Shown here piece by piece: positions 12,401 to 21,347 of a DNA stretch of 64,000 bases (position 1 is its first letter; each line of letters starts with the position of its first letter). Below the pieces are notes generated by a model. The model ran no database searches, was not told the DNA's origin, and worked only from the letters and a program-made list of their open reading frames with translations. The DNA lies in contig OX393570.1 in assembly GCA_947652115.1 (NCBI GenBank), forward strand, positions 16,384,974 to 16,448,973. The letters run 5' to 3'. Origin of the DNA: Blastomussa wellsi (taxonomy: Eukaryota > Cnidaria > Anthozoa > Scleractinia > Plerogyridae). A program made the position numbers and the translations under genes.

Positions 12401-15174
12401 ATATCGAGTAAGATTTCTCCTAAAAGATTTTCAGCTTGACTTCGTTGATGTTTAGCAATGAAATGAAATTGTATTATTCTGTATTTTCTAGTTAGCAAAT
12501 AGGTTCCGACCGTGTGGTAAAAACAAAAAACTTGGTAGTTGAGCCGCTGGGCAAGTGGGTCAGCGATCTTGCCAATGTTTTGTTTCCGGTGAGCGTTTTC
12601 ACGTAACGTTATCAAATTCTAAAATTCAAAACCAAAGAGCCACCAGACTTTTTATACTAATCAGGCATAAGAGGTGCTAAATTGATATCTGTGTACAACT
12701 TTTCAGCTCAACAGCGTCCTTCGTTTGGAAAGCAGCGCATTTTGAATTTCAGCGGTGCGTGGCATAAAGTTACGATCATCTTAGTTTGTCGAAAAACACA
12801 TACTTATCTCGCAAGTTTCAGAGCCATTTGAGAAGTTTAATAAGTATTAGGAAAAAGTGTTTACTAGCCTGCGTAGCTGGCGGGATTCGCGGCGAATTGC
12901 TTTTGTTTTTGGGAGGCCGTCGTCGGAGCGGCAAAGTCGTGGAAAGATTGACCTCGCCGCTTGACCTCGTTTGCTTCGCCCGCGAATGCTCAGTGAGTCG
13001 CTCGCACCCTCAAATCCCGCCGGCTACGCGGGCTAAGTGTTTAAATAAATATTTGTATTTCAGTACAGGTAATCAGTTGCCAAGACAACCAAGTTGTTTA
13101 CACTATTTCCGGCCGCCATATTGGTGTTCCACTGAGGTACACCAACATGGCCATACTGGGCGCTGTAGTTTGGAATAATGCAAACATCTGAAATTTGGAG
13201 AAGTGTATTCCTTATTTATCTTTTATAACATCAAATGGTTTTCGATTTATGTTTGTTTGGTCACGTGTGTGAAAACGCTCTGTTTTCTGTTCACTTCATG
13301 CTTCGCGTTCGTGTTCGTGGTCCGCCCTCACCGTCTGTTTTGCAGGCTATATTCTGCTTACAGTCTTTCCCGTAGAACCGTGAACACCAGAAATGTTTAT
13401 GGAATGTTATTGTATTACAAAGAAAAAGCCTCCAACAGGAACGAATCCTCGCCTACTTCCGTGTCCGCGTTTACGAACCAAATACATGACGATAAAATGA
13501 CTAAGGCCCGGGTCAAACGCCGTAGTTTGAATCAAATGTCGAACTTATTCAGTCGTACCGAACTGCTACACCAATCAAATAACAAAAGCGGTCTTGTTGG
13601 TCAGGGGTTTTTCAAGGTAAAGTCAAAATGGCGCTTTTGGACTTTGATTATGCGATTGGTTCGACTCATGTGATCATGAAGATTGGCGTTTGACCCAAAG
13701 TCAGTCTTCAGACGTTAATCACGGCTGGCCAGGCGTGAAGAACGTCTCAACCGCTCCAAATAAAATCAGTCGAGCATAATTGGGTTAAACGCCGAACTTC
13801 ACACGAGCCTAATTGGTTGAATTGAGTTCGGCTCATGTGAAGTATGGGTTGTTTACCATTTACCAAAAAAATCCAGAAATTCCGGATGGAATGTAGATGG
13901 AAAGACTAATTTTGTCTCCCCGAACGGAAATTTTCTCGAGAAAACGGGATTTCTTGAAAGGTAGTCCAAAATTCCCAAACGGAATTTCCGAACGGAAAAT
14001 GTGCTTACCATTTGCCATTCGCCACAAGTTCCAGGCCCTACGCCAATATGTCAAACTCGCCCTTGGTTTTCTCAGTAAGTTGGGTCTGTTTTGTAAATGG
14101 AACACGCCATTTCCAAACGGAAATGTCCATTGGGGACGTTTGCTTTCCATTTTCAAAAACCGTCGACCAACCGGTTTCCCTGTGTAAATGGTAAACAACC
14201 TGGACCAAACGGACAACAGATATCAGAAACCGAAAGCTAAGATGCAGGGTGCTTAGGAACCGCCCCTTCAATATGCGACTGGCAATGGCGTCTGCGAACC
14301 ATAAAATCTAAACGCACGATAGCACAATTAAAACGAATTTCGGCTATGTTTCTTCTGAATCAATGTATTATGAAAAGCAAACGTTTGAGTATGACGCTAA
14401 TACAAGGTACATAGAGAACTTATACGGACGAAGCAATCAATGCGATCGACGTTTCAAAGACACTTCCGGGACTGCGAGACTTAAAGGAGACCGACTAACT
14501 TTACAGTTAGTACTACTGTTAGTTTAGTCTGAACTTACCGATGGTCTCAGATGCATGCGTCCATCAATCACATATACAAATAACGGTACAGCGCCTTTCA
14601 TTATGAAGTCATCCAGTACTTTGTCTAATACAGCCGACTCGTTTTTTCCTGGCGAATCAATCAGTTCAATTCCGCTGCCAAGAAGTCTGTGTTTCAATCC
14701 GACCTCTACAATGGCTTCTAAAGCGTCCTTATTATCTCTGTCTTCATCTGAGACTTCTATGAGTTCTTTTGGAAGATTTTTGCTTTTTAATAGTTCTCTT
14801 GTAACTTCCTTGCCATCCGATCCTACAAGTCTGGCATACGACTGCTCGGCGTATTTGATTCGTACGATTCTTGCTGTGCATGGATTCTCGTTGACTGGTA
14901 AGGAGCTCTGTCTCAGGAGTTCGTTGATTATAGAACTTTTTCCACAATTTCTTTCGCCAATGAAGAACACGGAAGGGCTTTTCTGAAGCTCTCTTTCCAC
15001 GTCGCCCAGCTGTGAGATCGGAATTAACATTTCAGTATCTTTCTCGTCTTCAAGTCGAATGCTGGCCACGATCTCTTGGAAGCAAGTCGAAGTTCGTTTG
15101 AACAAGGATGTCGTGCGCTCCGAATAACACTTGAATTCCTCGATGGCATCTTGCAAAGACTGTTCGCGAGACAT
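6459..15174 (-). CDS. DSTYK: DSTYK-like GTPase-kinase fusion protein (4 exons)
   Basis: Coding exons, 5' to 3' on the minus strand, are 15174-14539, 11659-10074, 7757-7514 and 6863-6459. Splice phases are consistent and give about 956 codons (human DSTYK is 929 aa). Residues 70-80 read FFIGERNCGKS (P-loop, K79 S80), 171-176 LIDSPG (G3) and 234-237 NKID (G4), so the N-terminus looks like a complete dynamin-type GTPase core. An Asp/Glu tract follows at about 249-283, then some 400 residues of predicted helix. The kinase domain begins near residue 690: VVKVIDK has K718, the catalytic loop is IHEDLKPGN with D815 and N820, and the 'SPE' motif lies at 852-854. The DFG/DLG segment reads KINLSKPE, so the metal-binding Asp is absent. 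This suggests a pseudokinase, or at least impaired catalysis. Start: GTG ATG TCT; the ATG at 15174 was chosen. Exon 2 could alternatively begin at 11746, adding 29 residues, but the pyrimidine-rich acceptor ending 'gaatttaag' is better. The exon 3 donor (CTG|GTTTGT) is weak. DSTYK-like genes may be multi-copy in cnidarians, so this may be a paralogue and not the orthologue. Confidence 0.85.
7081..7120 (-). ncRNA. Hammerhead ribozyme-like motif (left arm)
   Basis: Read on the minus strand the order is ACTT, CTGATGA, one bulged T, GTATG-loop-CATAC (stem II), GAAAC, GTT, AAGT. Stem I is ACUU/AAGU. All invariant core nucleotides (CUGAUGA and GAAA) are present. Stem III would be the self-complementary ACGU/AACGUU, which suits a dimeric hammerhead as known for Penelope-like elements. 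Activity is not shown. Confidence 0.55.
7304..7343 (+). ncRNA. Hammerhead ribozyme-like motif (right arm)
   Basis: Stem I 5' strand ACTT is at 7304-7307, core CTGATGA at 7308-7314, stem II GTATG/CATAC at 7316-7320 and 7327-7331 with a six-base loop, GAAAC at 7332-7336, and stem I 3' strand AAGT at 7340-7343. Predicted cleavage is after GTT. It is identical in core and stems to the left-arm motif on the opposite strand. Confidence 0.55.
9077..9885. repeat. Large foldback transposable element in DSTYK-like intron
   Basis: Two diverged arms of about 310-320 bp face each other (about 9077-9395 and 9560-9885). Shared landmarks in inverted orientation are 'aacgagctattgaaaaata', 'gatattcaagattttcgaat', 'tatgcaaattaggtactgat' and 'gttgctatggcaac'. 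The arms surround a unique centre of about 160 bp. No transposase frame is visible. Confidence 0.75.
11490..11560. repeat. (ATC)n microsatellite inside coding exon
   Basis: A run of cat/cgt/tca triplets on the plus strand encodes, on the minus strand, the Asp/Glu-rich tract of the DSTYK-like protein. It keeps the reading frame and is a likely length polymorphism. Confidence 0.85.
11782..11945. repeat. Near-perfect hairpin MITE with TA ends
   Basis: Terminal inverted repeats 'tagaccaattccgatatat' and 'atatatcggaattggtcta' enclose a second inverted segment ('cgaggcttgggggaataaaa' and its complement). TA at both termini suggests a Tc1/mariner-type TA target duplication. It lies in the first intron of the DSTYK-like gene. 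Confidence 0.75.
12865..13035 (+). repeat. hAT-like MITE, complete copy with 8-bp TSD
   Basis: Inverted termini 'tagcctgcgtagctggcggg' and 'cccgccggctacgcgggcta' bound a 171-bp element. The octamer 'agtgttta' occurs immediately outside at 12856-12863 (one extra base before the element) and 13036-13043. An 8-bp duplication is characteristic of hAT transposons. Related fragments lie at 5568-5735, and a similar left terminus starts at 63910. Confidence 0.75.
13500..13846. repeat. Probable MITE region (GGTCAAACGCCG termini)
   Basis: 'aaggcccgggtcaaacgccg' near 13503 is mirrored by 'cggcgtttgacc' and 'gggttaaacgccgaacttca' further right, followed by the small inverted pair 'gaacttcacacgagcc' / 'ggctcatgtgaagt'. 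This looks like one or two nested foldback elements without coding capacity. Confidence 0.45.
13847..14200. repeat. MITE with GTTGTTTACCATTTAC termini
   Basis: The 17-bp ends 'ggttgtttaccatttac' (13847-13863) and 'gtaaatggtaaacaacc' (14184-14200) are perfect inverted repeats. Internally 'ttccgaacggaaa'-type motifs recur. The element is about 354 bp and sits in intron 1 of the DSTYK-like gene. Confidence 0.75.
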
Positions 15175-15573
15175 CACTTAATGCTTTTTTTTTGAAGCAA
15201 GAAACAAGCGTATTTCCAACTTCACATTCACCCATCAGTGGAACATCCCGTGATTTCTGGGAATTTTCCCTTGCATGTAAATATTACAGTAAATGCAGGA
15301 ACAATGCAGGATCCGAAACGGACTAACGGAGCGTAATGAAAGAATCTGGTTTGACAGATAGCATTTATTTCGCCCATCATAGTACAATATTGATTGATTA
15401 CATAATAGGTAATTAAACGCAGGAGATCTTAGCAAGCCCTACTGGGCTTTTCAAGGAAGATCCCCAGTCAGTAGAGCGATGGCTAACTTTAGCATAACAT
15501 AGTTTGTTATTTGGAATCTAGCTATTATAACGTGTATATATTAATTTTCTAGTTACTTTGTATATAGGACTTA
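15175..15573. other. 5' flank of the DSTYK-like gene
   Basis: This presumably contains the promoter and 5' UTR of the minus-strand DSTYK-like gene. I could not pick out a TATA box or other motif with confidence. Confidence 0.35.
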
Positions 15574-15798
15574 AATGGTTTTTATGTCTTTTGAAAGATT
15601 TAGCCTAAAGTTTTCAAAATCCTCATTTTTAATCCGTCTCAATCTTCTCCATCCTTAACCATCCTTGTTCCTTTTTGGTTTAGTATCATCTCTTTGGTGT
15701 TTTTCTTCCTTAGCAAACTATTAGTTTGAGGTCATTTGAAGGCTAATTTGGTTCGTCGCAAAAAAATGACTCAAAATATGGTGACGTAGCTCCTTCAA
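15574..15798 (-). repeat. AGGAGCTACGTCA-family MITE, copy 1
   Basis: It ends in 'gtgacgtagctcctt' and contains 'aatccgtctcaatcttctcc', 'accatccttgttcctttttg' and 'ctctttggtgtttttcttcc'. These are the reverse complement of the segment at 48138-48338. Diverged relatives are at 55481-55711 and 58030-58203. Confidence 0.7.
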
Positions 15799-16177
15799 GC
15801 CTTCCTTCTTCTTCCTCGGAGATTTTTCAACTTAAATCTTAAACTGAAAGTTTGTTATTTCCCGTGACGTGATTTATTGGTATTTCGACAGAAACAACAC
15901 CGCTCAATTTCGTGACCTTATGAATCACGCTTGTGTCACGCAGAAACCCACAAGGAAACGTTTAATTTAAGTTTGCAAAAAATCCCACACGCTTATAAAT
16001 AAACAGGGATTTACATTTGTGCACCACCGTTATTTTTATTTAGGGCCTACTTCTAATAAAAATAAGCGCCTCTTTCTAATAAACGCTAATAATCGCTGTA
16101 ATCTAACCTCTGACCTTGTGCATGTAGTGCTTTATCATAGCGCCATCAAAAGACTCAAAATACTTTTTTGTGTGTAG

Positions 16178-16570
16178 GAGGCGCGGCAATGCGTTGTGTT
16201 CTTAGCGTATGGGCATTGTTTTGCCACGGGGTTGGGGGGGGGAGGTGAACCATTTGCCCAAAAAATTCTCCCAAGCTGCCTTGCCAGAATTTCTCTTGCA
16301 GCCCAAAAAATCTGAGTTGCCCAATTTTTTGGGGGGGAGGGGGAGGGACTGCAACCTACCCCCCCCCCCCCCACACGCCAGCCCGTACGTCTATGGCTTT
16401 ACTCTCATAGTTCCTGTCTCCACTGGGTGACTAAATGGGTACCGGTAAAATAATGCTGGGGTTAACCCTGCGATGAAATGGCATCCCATCCTAGTCGCTC
16501 CATGCTACAGAAAGAACCGGGATAAGCTCCGGCCTGCTGGGCCATTAGGCTCGTATGCAGAATTTGTTTA
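16178..16570 (+). repeat. SINE family A, interrupted copy
   Basis: 'gcaatgcgttgtgttctta' at the left and 'tgggtaccggtaaaataatg', 'gcatcccatcc', 'gataagctccggcctgctgg' at the right belong to the family A body. About 170 bp of G/C-run-containing sequence, including an imperfect inverted repeat and a poly-C run near 16360, interrupts them. Proline-rich frames here are artefacts of the C runs. Confidence 0.65.
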
Positions 16571-16833
16571 CCTTTCATAAAAATACTTTTAGATCATCCG
16601 TCGTTCATCTTACTACTAATACTAATTGAACTGTTCGGTAATCGAACGATCGGGTTCGATTAGTTTGATAAACACAATCAAACCACCAAATTAGCCTTCC
16701 AAGCAGGCGTTTATTAGGGGATTGCGTTACATACCGCCTGCGTGCGAGGCTACCCCAAAATGTGCGAGATAGTTCAATTTCACCAGTCCGAACTATTAAT
16801 CTCAATAGCTCTTATTGCAGTTATCAGCGGTTT

Positions 16834-16909
16834 GACATACAGACGAGGCGAAAGGGTCAACTCTGCTTTGTATTGACCTTTTCGATCCTTTCGCCTCGTT
16901 TCTATGTCG
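16834..16909. repeat. Short foldback
   Basis: 'gacatacagacgaggcgaaa' is mirrored by 'tttcgcctcgtttctatgtc' about 30 bp downstream. It is probably the tip of a MITE whose outer ends I could not fix. Confidence 0.5.
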
Positions 16910-17869
16910 TTTTTACCATAACATAACGTAACATAACGTGTTATTGCAGACTCAACTCCAATAACAGCCACTGAACCTGGATACTTTTGGATTAAATGAT
17001 TAGGCTTTCTTTATTGAATGGAAGGTACGTCATGGCGTTATCATATAGTGGTTTGACAGGGACTTAGGAACATGTGCCTGAATTTGTTCAAAAAGTTACT
17101 CCAGCCGTTTAAACTTCGACGTTTGAAGGTGGCTGTCCAGCAGGCACTTTACTGATTAGCACGTCGACTTTACTGGCTGAACAATGATTAAAAACTACAC
17201 CAAGTGCCTACCGATAGTTTAGCTGGTTTATAATTAGCTGGCTCTTGTACAGAGATTTTCATCGCAGGCTGCCTTCTCGGGCTCCACGCTTATTTCTCGC
17301 GCTACACGCTCTGAATCTCTTAATCGTCTGTTCTGTAGGCTAAAATATATTGCGGGCATTTTCGTAGACTTGCCTACAAGTCGAAGCGAACGACTTTGAG
17401 AAAGTCTAACATTTTCGTCGCTTTTTGTACGGTGTCGATATGGGCGGGGTTGCACTACGTTAAAATTGCGTCAAAGGCGAACCCGGGGACATTGGTTCTC
17501 CCTCGAAATCTTCGTTGATTGAAACGCTTGAAACGCATTCTGTGAATGTAGTTCTTAACAAAAATGCAGCCCAGCATTTCCACTGACCAAAGAAATTGGT
17601 TAACCGGTGCAATTATAAATACTTTAGTCATAAGCAAATGATAGGAAGACGATTGGAAATAACTGAACTAATTTATTAACAAAAGGTCGACAATTTCGTT
17701 AGATGTATAATCAAAGCTCAATATTTCAACTGTACTCCTGCATAGCTCCAAAGCTAGCTAATTATAAGCGTTTCGTCACATTGTATCTAACAAATCACCA
17801 ATGAAGCCTGATTGAACCACTCTGAACTGTTCAAAAAAGTACATAAAACGATGGTGTTCGTGAATACTC
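16910..17869. other. Intergenic, no gene recognised
   Basis: No supported exon. A minus-strand AATAAA complement near 17670 could serve the Ly6-like gene upstream of it. Confidence 0.4.
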
Positions 17870-19289
17870 TTATAAAAAGAACCACACAAGTAAGCCCCCG
17901 AGCGCAGACAACCCCCTTGTCATCGTGATCCTCGATGTTCCGGACAGCTCACCAGCTTCCGGCCCAGTTCCCTTATTGCACAGGGCTTCTTCACAGCACG
18001 AATCGCATACAACCGTTCCATCCGAGTCAGGGTCTGTACACTTATTTGTACAGCCTTGTTGCTGGCCACAGTCTCGTCTAAACTGCGTCACAGAGTTTTT
18101 CTTGACGGTTTTCGTGATTATACAGCGGTTATTACCCGAAGTGCAGTTGATGATTTTATTATTGCCCAGTGAGGAAGTCGGTATTTCACAGTATTTGTCT
18201 GCATCGGGTTTGTCGTCGAGGACACAACTGTAACATTGCAGCGAAGAAGCTGAAATAAAAATAGAATAACTTCTAAGACCTTTGGATCGCTGGCATATTT
18301 GTTTCTTTTGGGAGGGGGGGGGGGGGGGGAGGTGGGGGCTGGCGGAGGGAAAGGGGTAAAGAGAGAACAATAGTCGGTCTGTTGAAAAACGAGGTACACC
18401 CTACAAAAACATATTATAGTTAGGTTTACAAGAACATCGCTTGATACCAACAGGCCAACAGAGCAAAATACTACAAAATAATAACGAGTTTTTAGAGATA
18501 TAACCATGATAGGATCGCCTGAACTCTCTAGGGCATCCGCTAGAAATTTCGGTCCTATACTGAAGTCAACATGGCGGCTAGTTTTACTCCATACTCTGTC
18601 TGCATGACTAATTCCACAGGATTTTCCTTTTAAAGCGAGCATAGCAACGTAAAGAGCAGAAATTTCGCCGATCCCATTCAAAGCAGAGAAAACTTTCATA
18701 ACTGAGTTGCTAGGTATGTCTTGCCCTACACAAGAATTGATACAAAAGAATTAGACAGTTAATTTGACTAACGAAGGAATTACAATAATTATTTCCCTTT
18801 TCACCACACAACAGGCCAAAAGGAACAAATATCTATATTCCTAGTATTAAACAAAAATACACGCGGCAAACCGTCCGCGCCGGGCGATCTGTTTTTCTGT
18901 GATATCATTTATAAATTCGTCTTGTTCGTACAAATGCTTCCAGAAAGAAAATCTGCAAAGTTTCTTATTTCCCCACAAAAACAATCCCTTAAAAACGAAC
19001 TAACCGGCTGAAAAGGCCAGTGAAGCAAGTTCAACACCTTAATTATCATGTACTTAAGTTGGGGGTTTCAATAAAACCGAATGAACCATGAATCCGTTAA
19101 GTGAAATTAAATTTATTCGGTCACTTTGCTTTAGAAGGTCTGTCGTGTTTTGTCGAATAATACATAAAAGAATGTTCCCAGTTCACTTTGAAATTAAAAT
19201 TACAGATTACAGTTATAAATTGAATATACATTACCTATTGTCACCGACAAAACTAGTATCAGCAATGCAGAAAATAAAATGGTGTCCAT
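17870..19289 (-). CDS. Ly6/uPAR (three-finger) GPI-anchored surface protein
   Basis: Two exons, 19289-19235 and 18249-17870, join in phase 1 to give 144 codons. Exon 1 encodes MDTILFSALLILVLSVTI, a clean signal peptide. Exon 2 begins ASSLQCYSC, the usual start of a mature Ly6 domain (LxCxxC). Twelve cysteines end in CDSCCEEALCNKG, matching the family's terminal CC-x(4)-CN pattern. One N-glycosylation sequon (NCT) is present. The C-terminus is a small-residue region followed by a hydrophobic tail (LGGLLVWFFL), typical of a GPI-anchor signal. Such proteins sit on the outer plasma membrane and act as receptors, toxin-like ligands or complement regulators. The specific role here cannot be told. 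The whole three-finger domain lies in one exon, while vertebrate Ly6 genes usually split it. The acceptor (ttttatttcag) and donor (ATAG|gtaatg) are good. Confidence 0.85.
18308..18352. repeat. Poly-G/GGT-rich run in Ly6-like intron
   Basis: A run of about 17 G followed by 'aggtgggggctggcggaggg'. It yields proline-rich minus-strand frames that are non-coding intron. Confidence 0.8.
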
Positions 19290-20669
19290 CTTTTCTAGCG
19301 CTTGTCGACGACGAAGGGCAACTCGTAACCACGCCAAATTGAATTGCAAATTTTTAACGGCGCGTCTATTGTTAGGGCAAAATCATCCAGTTGACTCGTG
19401 GCCAAAAAAAATTTAAAACATCCTGAATTGTTCAGTCACGTCACATGCAAAAATAACAATGCAACTTTCTAGAAAGTGTTTCAGACACGTTATCGACCGG
19501 TGTCAAGATACGGGGCTTATAACGCAAATGATTATTTTCTGGAAGTAACTGCAATCTTTTGTGAGCAGATTTGCCACATTCTGTTGAAATTGCTTTTCAT
19601 GCGATGGAAGTGTTTTCTGTTTAACTTGCACAACGTTTATTTACACCAAAAATTTCACAATTGTTCGGCAATTGTTGTTTAACGCCCACAAGCCTACCCT
19701 ATAAAGATATTTCCTTGCAAAACTAATCAAACGGAAATCAGTCCATTAATTTTATTCGCGTGACTGGTGTCCAAATGGACAATTACAGACACAAACATAA
19801 ACACAAAAAACAGAAAGAACAGATACACCAATCTTACACAATACCTTCATTACGAATTATCGTGATATGAGCATAAACATTAGAAAAATCAATAATTTTG
19901 TTCTCTTGTGCTTGTGCCCCCGCCAAGGCGTTTCCTGGTAGGCATAAAGGAGGCGTTTCCGAGTATAAAGGGCAACATTCAAACAATGCGTGTATCCGTT
20001 TGTCATATGCCCTAAAACTACAAAATGATAAGTTACGAAGTGTCGACACATTATGTCATTTTAAACCCCAATCGTGTCTCGCTCACCCCTTGTAATGATC
20101 AGCGGTTTTTCGTATAAGTATAGACATACGCATTTGTACCAGAACTGTGGTCAGCCATGTTGGTATAAAACTTGGATCTTGTTGACTTAAGCGGTTTTAT
20201 CCGAATCCATCGTGCTCTTAGATCAAGAACATTACATGGCCCTTACATTACGTATACATGGCCCTCATTCCCGATCCTGTCTACATATCAATACTGTAGT
20301 TTGTTTCGTGACGTTTTCATGCGACCAGACAAAATTGGATGGTAGGCGGAGAGGGGTAAGCTGACTGTACTGATACTTAAAAGGAAATGGTTAATATGCC
20401 ATACAAAAACTACAATGCTAAGTCAACTACTTTTGTCACTGATAATGGGAACTCGAGAGTTCATCGGCGCATTGTATTTACCAAGTGGCAGACACGCAAG
20501 ATAAACTGTCTTCACTCCGATTAAAATCCTTTCCAAAACGACTCAAAAAGACACAGGAAGGCAGGTAACAGTTTTTTTATTTAATGATTGTAATAAGCTA
20601 ATACAGCGTTCGGGTTCCCTGTGCAACTTGGAACGCTCTTGTTTACAAATTAAGTGTTACTGAACGCTT
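19290..20669. other. Intergenic, no gene recognised
   Basis: I see only short frames, with no splice context. The 5' side of the Ly6-like gene must hold its promoter. Confidence 0.4.
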
Positions 20670-20935
20670 GGAGGCGCGGTGGCTAATGGTTGCTAGCTGT
20701 TAGCGCGCTGGACTCCGGCTCGGATGCGGTCCGGGTTGGGCAAAACACTTTACTCTCAGTTTCTCTCTTCAATCAGGTGTATAAATGGGTACCGGAAAAT
20801 TTAATGCTGGGTGAGGGGGTAGAGGGTAGGGGGCAACCCTGTGATAGACTAGCATCCCATCCACGGGAAAGTAGAAATAGTCGCTTTATGCAAAGGAAAG
20901 CTCCGGCCTGATGGGCCACTAGGCTCGTATGAAGA
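20670..20935 (+). repeat. SINE family A copy
   Basis: The tRNA-like head 'ggcgcggtggctaatggttg' with 'gcgctggactccggctcgga' has a deletion in the B-box region. The body ('ttgggcaaaacactttactc', 'ataaatgggtaccgg', 'gactagcatcccatcc', 'aagctccggcctgatgggcc') is well preserved. Confidence 0.85.
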
Positions 20936-21347
20936 CTTTTTTTGAGCGCTGAGTAGTGCTGATGATGATTTTTAAGAATGTAAAATAAGAAGTTTTTTGG
21001 AACGTGGTTTTATTAAAAGGGTTAAAACCTGGCAAAGTAAAAGGTTTGTAATTCCCTCTTTTATCCAGGTAGGGTAATTCCCACTAAAAAACATCAAATT
21101 AAACTAAAATTGATTTTAATGTGTGTTTCAAATGTAATACAACAAGAACACAAGGAAAAAAAATTTACATCCTTGAAAAGATGTCCTTACCAAAACAAGT
21201 AAATTACAATGAATGATTTCAACAAAGCTACTGTTCTTAGAAAAAGATTACGTTTTCTATCGAGTGTCGTACCAATTAATTCAATTGAAAACATCAATCA
21301 GTTTTAATTCTATAATTGTCCAAAGTCGCTCGACTAAGATCCACGAG

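Noticed and set aside
16135..16430. Proline/glycine-rich frames near 16.2 kb
   Set aside because: Caused by G and C homopolymers inside an interrupted SINE.
18118..18699. 193-codon minus-strand frame overlapping the Ly6-like gene
   Set aside because: It reads through the intron and its poly-G run in another frame; the Ly6 frame has the cysteine pattern and splice sites.
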